Assembly (NCBI GenBank): GCA_023393475.1
Contig: JAEWLC010000021.1
Span: forward strand, 1-24,378
Source of the DNA: Pseudomonadota bacterium
Lineage (GTDB): Bacteria > Pseudomonadota > Alphaproteobacteria > Rhizobiales > Devosiaceae
Reading direction: 5' to 3'
DNA: 24,378 nt
Position numbers and translations under genes: made by a program. Below are positions 1-6,541 of the stretch, piece after piece; the first letter of the stretch is position 1; each line of letters opens with the position of its first letter. The notes below the pieces were generated by a model that ran no database searches, was not told the origin of the DNA, and worked only from the letters and a program-made list of their open reading frames with translations.

Positions 1-489
1 CGCCGGCAGTTCAAGGAGAAGCCCGGCATCATGGCCGGCACCGACAAGCCCGACTACGGCAAGGCGGTTGACATGCTGACCAAGGCCGCGATCAAGGAAA
101 TGATCGTCCCCTCGCTGCTGCCGGTCCTCTCGCCGATCGTCATCTTCGTCGTGATCTACTGGATCGCCGGCACCGCCGCCGCCTTCTCGGCTCTTGGCGC
201 CATGCTGATGGGCGTGATCGTCACCGGCCTCTTCGTCGCCATCTCCATGACCGCCGGCGGCGGCGCCTGGGATAACGCCAAGAAGAGCTTTGAGGACGGC
301 TTTACCGACAGCCACGGCGTCAAGCACCTGAAGGGCTCGGACGCCCACAAGGCGTCGGTCACCGGCGACACCGTCGGCGACCCCTACAAGGACACGGCCG
401 GCCCGGCCGTGAACCCGATGATCAAGATCACCAACATCGTGGCCCTGCTGCTGCTGGCGGTGCTGGCGCATCTGACGGGCGGGGCGTAA
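1..489 (+). CDS. hppA: K+-insensitive-type membrane H+-translocating pyrophosphatase, C-terminal part
   Basis: This is the last ~162 residues of a membrane-bound pyrophosphatase. The family hydrolyses cytoplasmic PPi and pumps protons across the inner membrane. The gene is open from base 1, so its 5' part lies outside the window. Recognisable pieces are KPDYGKAVDML, two hydrophobic segments (about residues 35-55 and 60-82), the conserved loop GGGAWDNAKK with the downstream DSHGVKHLKGSDAHKASVTGDTVGDPYKDT region, and a final membrane helix (IVALLLLAVLAHL). The acidic and lysine-rich loop is a hallmark of the family's PPi/Mg site. The gene ends just before a strong terminator. A separate soluble pyrophosphatase lies at 8258-8791. 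The family call is secure; the ion specificity (H+) is inferred from overall resemblance to alphaproteobacterial homologues. Confidence 0.95.
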   Translation, partial: RRQFKEKPGIMAGTDKPDYGKAVDMLTKAAIKEMIVPSLLPVLSPIVIFVVIYWIAGTAAAFSALGAMLMGVIVTGLFVAISMTAGGGAWDNAKKSFEDGFTDSHGVKHLKGSDAHKASVTGDTVGDPYKDTAGPAVNPMIKITNIVALLLLAVLAHLTGGA

Positions 490-515
490 GCCGAAGGAAC
501 ATCGCCGAAATGACG

Positions 516-543
516 AAGGCCCGGGAGCAATCCCGGGCCTTTT
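516..543 (+). terminator. Rho-independent terminator after hppA
   Basis: A perfect 11-bp stem (AAGGCCCGGGA pairing with TCCCGGGCCTT) encloses a GCAA tetraloop at 527-530, and the 3' arm runs into a TTTT tract. It lies between the hppA stop (489) and the end of the minus-strand antitoxin gene (547). It therefore separates convergent genes, although the minus-strand side lacks a good T-tract. Confidence 0.9.
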
Positions 544-546
544 GCT

Positions 547-846
547 TTAAGCCGCCTTCACTGCGAACCGCACGTCAACCTCGACCCGCTGATCCAACCG
601 CGACAGCACCATCATCAGCCTGTCTATCGTGAACCGATCCAGCTTCGCCCGCCGGATGCGTGAGAAGTCTGCGGCCGCCGTACCGGTAAGTTCCTCTGCC
701 GCCCGCACTGTCAGGCCACGATCGTCCAGCACATGAATGATCTGCGCCGCCAGCGTTGCCTTGAGCTGTTCGACTTCGGCGTTCGGATGACCGAAGTCCG
801 CGAAGACGTTGCCGCTGCCGCGGACCAGTTCAAAATCATCACTCAT
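547..846 (-). CDS. HigA-like antitoxin, XRE-family helix-turn-helix
   Basis: A 99-residue DNA-binding antitoxin of the HigA/XRE type. The usual role is to neutralise the co-encoded RNase toxin and repress the operon. The helix-turn-helix lies around residues 44-75: a helix around LTVRAAEELTG is followed by the recognition helix with ADFSRIRRAKLDRFTID, then LMMVLSRLDQRVEVDVR. The start is set at the ATG at 846. It has an ideal Shine-Dalgarno AAGGAG (854-859) with 7-nt spacing inside the end of the toxin gene. The upstream TTG (849) is less likely. The gene overlaps the toxin stop by 8 nt, indicating translational coupling. The toxin-first order is the HigBA arrangement. Family assignment is from sequence pattern; toxin neutralisation is inferred. 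Confidence 0.85.
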   Translation of the reverse strand: MSDDFELVRGSGNVFADFGHPNAEVEQLKATLAAQIIHVLDDRGLTVRAAEELTGTAAADFSRIRRAKLDRFTIDRLMMVLSRLDQRVEVDVRFAVKAA

Positions 847-1189
847 CAAGCATCTCCTTCAGTCGCCTCAGTCGTTCGCGGACTAGATCGATCTCATGCG
901 CGGGCGTCGCGATACCGCTCTTCGACTTCTTCTGGAACGCGTGCAGCACCCAGATGTCAGAGCCGATTTGCACCGCATAGACCAACCGCCACGCGTCACC
1001 CTTGTGTCGCAGGGCGAGTTCCATCACGCCGGAACCCAGACCTTGCAGCGGTTTCGCCACATCGGCTTTCTCGCCTTCTGCAGCAATCGTCAACGCACGC
1101 AGCGCCTCAAGCTGAACCGCCTGCGGAAACTGCTCGAACGCCTTGCGTGCAGCCCTGATCCACGAAATCGGTCGCGTCTTGCGGCTCAT
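839..1189 (-). CDS. HigB/Gp49-family (RelE-like) toxin
   Basis: A 116-residue protein of the phage-derived Gp49-like/HigB family, which are RelE-fold mRNA interferases. Visible features are the N-terminal basic RKTRPISWIRAARKAFEQFP, the GSGVMELALRHKGDAWRLVYAV core strand region with conserved E and R residues, and the C-terminal WVLHAFQKKSKSGIATP, a typical Gp49 segment (AFQKKS followed by TP...E). It is the first gene of a two-gene operon with the HigA-like antitoxin (8-nt overlap). The open frame extends upstream to 1267, but the family N-terminus fits the ATG at 1189. That ATG has no Shine-Dalgarno; a -10-like TACAAT lies 6 nt upstream, suggesting leaderless translation. Toxicity is inferred from the family and operon order. 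Confidence 0.85.
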   Translation of the reverse strand: MSRKTRPISWIRAARKAFEQFPQAVQLEALRALTIAAEGEKADVAKPLQGLGSGVMELALRHKGDAWRLVYAVQIGSDIWVLHAFQKKSKSGIATPAHEIDLVRERLRRLKEMLDE

Positions 1190-1195
1190 ATGGTG

Positions 1196-1224
1196 ATTGT
1201 AGTCATATTTGACAACGCCTGCAA
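1196..1224 (-). promoter_or_regulatory. Probable leaderless promoter of the toxin-antitoxin operon
   Basis: On the minus strand a -10-like TACAAT (1201-1196) sits 17 bp after a weak -35-like TTGCAG (1224-1219). Transcription would begin about 7 nt downstream, at the A of the toxin ATG (1189). A small inverted repeat ATATG-N11-CATAT (1188-1192 and 1204-1208) straddles the -10 region and could be an antitoxin operator. Only the -10 is a good match, so this is tentative. Confidence 0.4.
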
Positions 1225-1293
1225 TGCCGCTGGCTTGTTGCCGTCCAATGGCCGGCGGGTTAGCCATTTACCAACAACACGAGGGAGCCCCAC

Positions 1294-2529
1294 ATGCCTG
1301 CATCGCCATCCACCCCCTGGCTTACCCGCCCCTATCACCGCCAGTGGCTCCGCGATCAGGCAGAGGACCTCTTCGAGTTCTATGGCAACCGCTCGTTCAA
1401 CCCGGCTGGCGGCTTCTTCGAACTGACCGCGACCGGCGCGCCGATCAAGCCGCAAAACCCCGTGCGTGGCATCCATTCCACGGCGCGCATGGTGCATTGC
1501 TTTGCCATCGGGAGCCTGCTCGGGCGGCCGGGGTCGGATCCGATCGTCGACCACGGCATGCACTACCTCTGGAACAACCATCGCGACGCCGAGCGCGGCG
1601 GCTATTTCTGGGCCGTCGATGACGATGGCGCGGCGGACAAGGGGCGCAAGCAGGGCTATGGCCACGCCTTCGTGCTGCTCGCCGCCTCGAGCGCGAAACT
1701 CGTCGGGCACCCGCTGGCCGACAGGATGATCGCCGACGTCACCGAGGTGATCGAGACCCGTTTCTGGAACGCGCAGCACGGCGCCATCGACGAGGAGTTC
1801 AACGCCGACTGGTCGCCGATCAGCCCCTATCACGGCCAGAACTCGAACATGCACCTGACCGAGGCGCTGATGGCCGCCTTCGAGGCCACCGCCGAGCGCG
1901 AGTACCTGAACAAGGCCGAGCAGATCGCCGACCTGATCATCCGCCGCAGCGCCGGCGCCAACGGTTTTCGCGTGGCTGAGCACTTTGATGCCGGCTGGAA
2001 CGTCGACCACAATTACAACGGCGACCCGATGTTCCGCCCGGCCGGCACCACGCCCGGCCACGCGCTCGAATGGTCGCGGCTCGTGCTGCAGCTCTGGGCG
2101 CTGGGCGGCAAGAAGCACGCCTGGATGCCGGATGCCTCCGAAGCGCTGTTCCGCGAGGCGGTGACGCTCGGCTGGGACCAGCAGCGCGGCGGCCTCTGGT
2201 ACACGCTCGACTGGAACAACGTGCCCGACCAGCGCCACAAGCTCTGGTGGCCGATGGCCGAGGGGATCGGCGCTGCCGCCTTCCTCGGGGCGCACCGCCC
2301 GAGCGACTTCCACGAAACCTGGTACCGCAACATCTGGGACGTGATCGCCCGCCACCACATCGACGGCATCAACGGCGCCTGGCACGAGCAGCTGACCGAG
2401 GACATGCAGCCAGCCTATTCGCTGTTCGCCGGCAAGGGCGACATCTACCACTCGCTGCAGGCCTGCCTGATCCCGCTCTATCCGGCCGAGGGGAGCGTGA
2501 CCAAGGGGATCGTGGAGTCGCTGAAGTAG
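1294..2529 (+). CDS. AGE-family sugar epimerase/isomerase (YihS-like)
   Basis: A 411-residue cytosolic enzyme of the N-acylglucosamine 2-epimerase superfamily with an (alpha/alpha)6 barrel. Members interconvert aldoses and ketoses (mannose or sulfoquinovose isomerase) or 2-epimerise sugars. Motifs matching the family's active site are VRGIHSTARM (about residues 57-66, conserved Arg), NSNMHLTEAL (H187), PGHALEW (H256, E259) and DIYHSLQA (H386). These correspond to the Arg/His/Glu/His set of YihS-type isomerases. Length is typical (~400 aa). A purine-rich Shine-Dalgarno (GAGGGAG) precedes the ATG. It stands alone, with no sulfoquinovose or sugar-transport genes beside it. The substrate cannot be read from the sequence; mannose/fructose isomerisation is a reasonable guess. 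Confidence 0.9.
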   Translation: MPASPSTPWLTRPYHRQWLRDQAEDLFEFYGNRSFNPAGGFFELTATGAPIKPQNPVRGIHSTARMVHCFAIGSLLGRPGSDPIVDHGMHYLWNNHRDAERGGYFWAVDDDGAADKGRKQGYGHAFVLLAASSAKLVGHPLADRMIADVTEVIETRFWNAQHGAIDEEFNADWSPISPYHGQNSNMHLTEALMAAFEATAEREYLNKAEQIADLIIRRSAGANGFRVAEHFDAGWNVDHNYNGDPMFRPAGTTPGHALEWSRLVLQLWALGGKKHAWMPDASEALFREAVTLGWDQQRGGLWYTLDWNNVPDQRHKLWWPMAEGIGAAAFLGAHRPSDFHETWYRNIWDVIARHHIDGINGAWHEQLTEDMQPAYSLFAGKGDIYHSLQACLIPLYPAEGSVTKGIVESLK

Positions 2530-2547
2530 CCACCGGCTTGGCCTGAT

Positions 2548-2652
2548 CCTCCCCCGCGGGGCGGGGGAGGGGGACCAGCGAAGCTGGTGGAGGGGGCGGC
2601 CTCAAGCACCGAGGCGCGGCTCCCCCTGTCCCCTCCCCGCAACGGGGGAGGG
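2548..2652. repeat. GC-rich intergenic palindromic repeat element
   Basis: The gap between two convergent genes (2530-2675) is filled by consecutive perfect hairpins. They are CCTCCCCCGC/GCGGGGGAGG (2548-2557/2561-2570), ACCAGC/GCTGGT around GAA (2574-2579/2583-2588), and CCCTCCCC/GGGGAGGG (2631-2638/2645-2652). The composition (CCTCCCCC arms plus a GCGAAGC core) recurs at 22800-22862 in this window. It resembles dispersed intergenic repeats I know from Hyphomicrobiales genomes. It may also serve as a bidirectional transcription end. Confidence 0.65.
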
Positions 2653-2675
2653 TGACCCGACTGGGATATCTCGCC

Positions 2676-3554
2676 CTAACCCGCAATCCCCTCCAGCCGC
2701 CGGAGCACCGTCTCTCGCTCGGCGGCGAGTCCCTTGTACTCCGCCTGCTCAAACGGCAGCGCCGCCAGTTGCGCGCCGAGCGCCGCCGCGATCTCGCGTC
2801 CCTCGGGCTGGCGGGCGAGGGCATCGATCGGCTCGAGATAGATGCGGATCGTGAACAGCACATCGCCGCTATCGAGCCTGGTGACGGTCTGCCGCTCGAG
2901 CCTCAGCACCGCCTTTTCCCCGGCCACGCCGAAGCGCGGCACTGCATGGCTCGGCTCGGGATGAAACAGCACGGCGTCGCCGAACAGCGACCAGTTCCAG
3001 CGGAGCATCGCCGCGCCGGTGCGGAGATTGTCGAACATGCGGGTGATCAGCTCGGCCGGCCGCGTGCCCGCGCCGAAGCCCGGGACCGGTGCATGCACCT
3101 CGTGCATCGGGCGGCCGAACTTGTCGGCAAGCCGCCAGGCGGAGGGAAAGCAGAGCGCCGCCGCCGCGACGCGCCAGCCGTCGGACCCGCGCCGCATCAG
3201 CACCAGGTCTTCCTGCACCAGCCGCGCCGCCGCTTCGAGCGCCGGCCGGTCGCCCGCGAGGGTCACCAGCGCATCAGTCGGCAATATGCGGATGGCATCG
3301 CCGTCGCGGACATGGCTTTTCGCATGCGCCGAGGTGAGATGCGCCACCAGCCGGTCGAGCACTTCGCGCTGCGCCGCCTCGGTGCCGGGTTCGGCAGCGA
3401 ACACCTCGGCGCGACGCTCGGCAAGGAGGCGCTCCTTTTCGGCGAGATAGGCGGAAAGGTGCCCGTCGACGTCGATCCACTGGCGGGGATCGAGCGGCTT
3501 CAAACCGATGGAGAAGGCCTGCGCCAGCGGGCCGGGAAGAGGAGGCAGCGACAT
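2676..3554 (-). CDS. DUF3445 / heme-dependent oxidative N-demethylase family protein
   Basis: A 292-residue protein of the DUF3445 family, some members of which are characterised as heme-dependent oxidative N-demethylases with a PAS-like heme domain. Family-like stretches are the N-terminal GLKPLDPRQWIDVDGHLSAYLAEKERL (about residues 17-43), the middle DLVLMRRGSDGWRVAAAALCFPSAWRLADKFGRPMHEVHAPVPG with a conserved FPS.W..K.G..M..IH.PVP pattern, and MFDNLRTGAAMLRWNWSLFGD. The start is the ATG at 3554, where the family N-terminus begins; the open frame continues upstream through unrelated sequence. It is divergent from the NmrA-like gene and convergent with the epimerase. The substrate (a methylated amine) is family inference. 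No partner oxidoreductase subunits are adjacent. Confidence 0.85.
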   Translation of the reverse strand: MSLPPLPGPLAQAFSIGLKPLDPRQWIDVDGHLSAYLAEKERLLAERRAEVFAAEPGTEAAQREVLDRLVAHLTSAHAKSHVRDGDAIRILPTDALVTLAGDRPALEAAARLVQEDLVLMRRGSDGWRVAAAALCFPSAWRLADKFGRPMHEVHAPVPGFGAGTRPAELITRMFDNLRTGAAMLRWNWSLFGDAVLFHPEPSHAVPRFGVAGEKAVLRLERQTVTRLDSGDVLFTIRIYLEPIDALARQPEGREIAAALGAQLAALPFEQAEYKGLAAERETVLRRLEGIAG

Positions 3555-3645
3555 GGCGCGGACGCTAGCCGATCGGATCGCTACGACCAAGCGCTTGCCC
3601 CGCGCTTCCGCCTGCGGCACGCTGGCATCGATCAGGAGAGATATC

Positions 3646-4296
3646 ATGCGCGTCACTGTCATCGGCGGCTCGGGCCGCACCGGTCGGCTGGTGGTCGAAA
3701 AGCTGATCGCCGCCGGGCATGTGGCCGTCGCCACCATCCGCAGCTCCAAGCACATGGCCGAGCTGGTGAAGCTCGGCGCCGAGGTGCAGCTGGTCGATCT
3801 CGACAAGTCGGACTTCGACACCATCGTCAATACGATGAGGGGGTCCGATGCCGCCGTCTTTGCGGCCGGATCGGCGGCGGGCGAGACCAGCGAGCTCGAC
3901 CGCAAGGGCACGCTGCGCACCGTTCGCGCCGCCGAGAAGGCGGGGGTGAAGCGCTATCTGTCGATCTCCTCGATCGGCGCCTCGACCGGGCTCTCGACCC
4001 GCTCGATGGATGCCGAGATGAAGGACTACTACAAGCAGAAGCGCGCCGCGGCGAAGCACATCACCGGTTCCACCCTCGGCTGGACCATCCTCGAGCCGGG
4101 CGAGCTGACCGATGCCGGCGGCACCGGCAAGGTGCTGCTGAGCCAGCAGGCCATCGATGTCGACTCGGTGCCGCGCGAGGACGTTGCCGCCGTGACCGTG
4201 GCGCTGCTCGAGGAGCCGAAAGCCACCGGCAAGGTGTTCCAGCTGACCCGCGGCAAATCGAGCATCGCCGCCGCACTGAAAGCGGCGCTTGGCTGA
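3646..4296 (+). CDS. NAD(P)-binding NmrA/SDR-like oxidoreductase
   Basis: A 216-residue Rossmann-fold protein of the atypical SDR, NAD(P)H-binding type. The N-terminal MRVTVIGGSGRTGRLVV carries the GGSGRTG dinucleotide-binding loop. It is followed by a basic residue after strand 2 (ATIRSSK, favouring NADP), an acidic VDLDKSD strand-3 region, and LSISSIGAS and TILEPGELTD in the C-terminal half. The classical YxxxK motif is not obvious; the sequence DYYKQKRAAAKH occupies that area. The ATG at 3646 has the Shine-Dalgarno AGGAGAG (3634-3640). Its stop shares one base with the start of the kinase-like gene (TGATG), so the two are probably one transcript. The substrate is unknown; such proteins often act as NADPH sensors or quinone/flavin reductases. 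Confidence 0.85.
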   Translation: MRVTVIGGSGRTGRLVVEKLIAAGHVAVATIRSSKHMAELVKLGAEVQLVDLDKSDFDTIVNTMRGSDAAVFAAGSAAGETSELDRKGTLRTVRAAEKAGVKRYLSISSIGASTGLSTRSMDAEMKDYYKQKRAAAKHITGSTLGWTILEPGELTDAGGTGKVLLSQQAIDVDSVPREDVAAVTVALLEEPKATGKVFQLTRGKSSIAAALKAALG

Positions 4297-5033
4297 TGGT
4301 CGAGATCGGATCCCGCCTCGGCAGCGGCAAGGTCGCCGAAGCGTTCGAGTATGGCGCGAACGTGCTGAAGCTCTACCGCGACCCCCGGGCGCGTTCGACC
4401 GCCCTTGCCGAGGCCGCCATCCTCTCGATCGTCGGCGACCACGGCCTGCCGGTGCCGTCCGTTTGTGAAGCAGGCCAGTATCGGGGCCGCTGGGGTCTCG
4501 TCATGTCCCGCGCCCCGGGTCAGTCGCTCGCTACGCTGGCACTCGAACAGCCGGAACTGGTTCCTGCCGCGCTCGACGCCATGGTGGCTCTGCACCTGCG
4601 CGTCCACGCCGAGACCGAACTCCGGTTGCATCCGCTCGTCCTTCGCGTCGCCGACCGCCTTGCCGCGGCACCCCGGCTGGACGAGACGCTGCGCCGCCGT
4701 CTGCTGGGCCGCCTTGCCACCCTGCCCGACGGCAACCGCCTCTGCCACGGCGACTTCCACCCCTTCAACTTGATCGGCACACCCGACGCGGCGGTGATCG
4801 TCGATTGGCCCGACGCGACCTCCGGCCCACCCGCCGCCGACGCCTGCCGCAGCTACCTCCTGATGCTGCAGGGGGCGCGAGAGTTTGCCGATCCCTATCT
4901 CGACCGCTATGCCGCCGGCTCCGGTCTTGCCCGCACCGATATTCTCGCCTGGCTCCCGATCCTCGCCGCGGCCCGGCTCTGCGAGAATGTGCCGGAGGAA
5001 GAGGACCGCCTGCTCGCCTTGGCGCAAAGCTAG
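4296..5033 (+). CDS. APH-family phosphotransferase
   Basis: A 245-residue protein with the aminoglycoside phosphotransferase/choline-kinase-like fold. The Brenner motif HGDFHPFNLI (about residues 151-160, catalytic Asp and Mg-binding Asn) is followed by the metal-binding Asp of VIVDWPDA. The N-terminal lobe contains GSGKVAEAFEYGANVLKLY, including a nucleotide-loop-like glycine segment and the ATP-binding lysine of VLKLY. It is short for an APH (usually 260-300 aa). It starts at the ATG at 4296, overlapping the previous stop by 1 nt, which indicates translational coupling. The dinB promoter follows directly. Context gives no evidence for antibiotic resistance; many chromosomal members phosphorylate metabolites. 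The substrate is unknown. Confidence 0.88.
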   Translation: MVEIGSRLGSGKVAEAFEYGANVLKLYRDPRARSTALAEAAILSIVGDHGLPVPSVCEAGQYRGRWGLVMSRAPGQSLATLALEQPELVPAALDAMVALHLRVHAETELRLHPLVLRVADRLAAAPRLDETLRRRLLGRLATLPDGNRLCHGDFHPFNLIGTPDAAVIVDWPDATSGPPAADACRSYLLMLQGAREFADPYLDRYAAGSGLARTDILAWLPILAAARLCENVPEEEDRLLALAQS

Positions 5034-5048
5034 GCTTCGCGACTCATC

Positions 5049-5081
5049 TTGACTCCCGGCTGATTTGTTCCTGTTATGTTC
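5049..5081 (+). promoter_or_regulatory. dinB promoter with LexA (SOS) box
   Basis: A -35 TTGACT (5049-5054) and a -10 TGTTAT (5072-5077) are separated by exactly 17 bp. A perfect alphaproteobacterial LexA box, GTTC-CTGTTAT-GTTC (5067-5081), covers the -10, so bound repressor would block RNA polymerase. Predicted transcription start is about 5084, 14 nt before the dinB ATG. Two GANTC sites (GACTC at 5041-5045 and 5051-5055) lie in or beside the -35. Confidence 0.9.
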
Positions 5082-5097
5082 ACAGAACAGGTGCGAA

Positions 5098-6342
5098 ATG
5101 TCCGCCGCCACCATCCTCCACGCCGACCTCGATGCCTTTTATGCCTCGGTCGAGCAGCTGCTCAATCCGGAGCTGCGCGGCAAGCCGATCGCGGTGGGCG
5201 GCGGCGTCGTGCTGGCCGCCTCCTATGAGGCCAAGGCCTTTGGCGTGCGCGGCGGCATGTCGGGCTGGGCGGCCAAGGAACTCTGCCCCGAGCTGATATT
5301 CACCGGCGGCCATTTCGAGGATTACCAGCGCCTCGGCGACGCCGCGATCGCCATCCTCGGCGACTATACGCCGCTGATCGAGCGCATCTCGATCGACGAG
5401 GCCTTTGCCGATGTCGCGGGCTGCGAGCACCTGTTCGGCTCGCCCGAGACCATCGCCCGCACGGTGCGGAAGCGCGTGCGCGACGAAGTCGGGCTGCCCA
5501 TCTCGGTCGGCATTGCGCGCACGAAGCATCTCGCCAAGGTCGCCTCGCAGGTGGCCAAGCCCGATGGGCTCGTGGTGGTCGACCCCACCACCGAGCTCGA
5601 TTTCCTCCACCCCCTGCCGGTGTCGCTGATGTGGGGCGTCGGGCCGGTGACCGAGGGCAAGCTCGAGGACGAAGGCATCCTCACCATCGGGCAGCTGGCG
5701 GAAAAGCGAGTCGACTGGGTCCAGCGCATCCTCGGCAATGCGGCGGGCGAGAAGCTGAGCGCGCTGAGCTGGAACCGCGATCCACGCGCCATCGTCACCA
5801 ACCAGCGCGCCCGCTCGGCCGGCGCGCAGTCGGCACTCGGCCGGAAGCCCTTCACCGAGGCGACCTGGCGCCCGACGCTCAACCACCTCGCCGATCGCAT
5901 CGCCTCGCGGCTGCGGGCAAAATCCTGGTTCGGCTACACCATCACGGTGCGGGTCCGCTTCCGCGACATGAGCGCCGTGACCCGCTCGATGAGCATCGAG
6001 TCGCCGGTCGCCGCCACCGCCAGCCTTGCGGAAATCGCCGAAGACCTGGTGCGCATCGTGCGCGCCGATCATCCGGACGAGACGACGATCACGCTGCTCG
6101 CCATTTCCGTGGCGCACCTGATTCGGGAGCCGCTGCTGCAGCTCGAACTGCCGCTTGGCCTTGCCGACGAGGCCCGCCGCTCGGGCAGCCGGCAGGGTCG
6201 AGCCCGGCTGGTGGCCGATGGCGCCATGGACAAGGTGCGCACCCGCTTCGGCCGCGAGGCGATCGGCTATGGCTCCGCCGTGCTGGAAACGTCACGCGAA
6301 GTGCCGGACGCCTTCCGCGGCCTCGCCGAAAAACCACTCTAG
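5098..6342 (+). CDS. dinB: DNA polymerase IV (Y-family translesion polymerase)
   Basis: A 414-residue Y-family polymerase that copies past lesions at low fidelity. Catalytic motifs are intact: HADLDAFYASVEQ near the N-terminus (D10) and SIDEAFAD (D100, E101). SVGIARTKHLAKVASQVAKPDG is the fingers/palm signature, and WGVGPVTEGKLEDEGI is the helix-hairpin-helix. A likely beta-clamp-binding peptide, QLELPLGL, lies in the C-terminal part. The frame is open from 5065, but translation from there would start inside the SOS box; the ATG at 5098 gives the family N-terminus and follows the predicted transcription start. It is probably monocistronic. It is one of two SOS-boxed mutagenic polymerase units in this window. 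Confidence 0.95.
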   Translation: MSAATILHADLDAFYASVEQLLNPELRGKPIAVGGGVVLAASYEAKAFGVRGGMSGWAAKELCPELIFTGGHFEDYQRLGDAAIAILGDYTPLIERISIDEAFADVAGCEHLFGSPETIARTVRKRVRDEVGLPISVGIARTKHLAKVASQVAKPDGLVVVDPTTELDFLHPLPVSLMWGVGPVTEGKLEDEGILTIGQLAEKRVDWVQRILGNAAGEKLSALSWNRDPRAIVTNQRARSAGAQSALGRKPFTEATWRPTLNHLADRIASRLRAKSWFGYTITVRVRFRDMSAVTRSMSIESPVAATASLAEIAEDLVRIVRADHPDETTITLLAISVAHLIREPLLQLELPLGLADEARRSGSRQGRARLVADGAMDKVRTRFGREAIGYGSAVLETSREVPDAFRGLAEKPL

Positions 6343-6417
6343 CCGAGAATCTTCTCCCCCATGTCGATTCCGGCCTGCCCGGCTCGTCATGATGGCGAGA
6401 ACGGAGCGCCGAACATG

Positions 6418-6435
6418 CTGACACGATCTGACACG
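6418..6435 (+). repeat. Direct repeat upstream of the MFS gene, possible operator
   Basis: CTGACACG occurs twice (6418-6425 and 6428-6435), starting 10 bp apart, one helical turn. It lies about 110 bp upstream of the MFS exporter start, in the 199-bp gap after dinB. The arrangement could be a regulator-binding site; no adjacent regulator gene supports this. I found no convincing -10/-35 pair in the gap. Confidence 0.35.
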
Positions 6436-6541
6436 GCACCGATGCACATAGGGCATGCAAACCCGCCACTGGTCCCGCCCGCCCAATCATGCAATACACC
6501 CGCCCCCCATTCGACTATCCCGTCCAGAAAGCAGGCCGCCC

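Noticed and set aside
1186..2451. 421-residue antisense open frame opposite the AGE epimerase
   Set aside because: The sense strand has all active-site motifs; the antisense protein has no family features.
2652..4295. Long N-terminal extension of the APH-family frame (793 residues in total)
   Set aside because: The first ~548 residues are shadow sequence across the DUF3445 and NmrA-like genes; the kinase fold begins at 4296.
4296..5033. Antibiotic-resistance gene
   Set aside because: APH fold alone is not evidence of drug resistance; the length is short and the context is chromosomal and metabolic.
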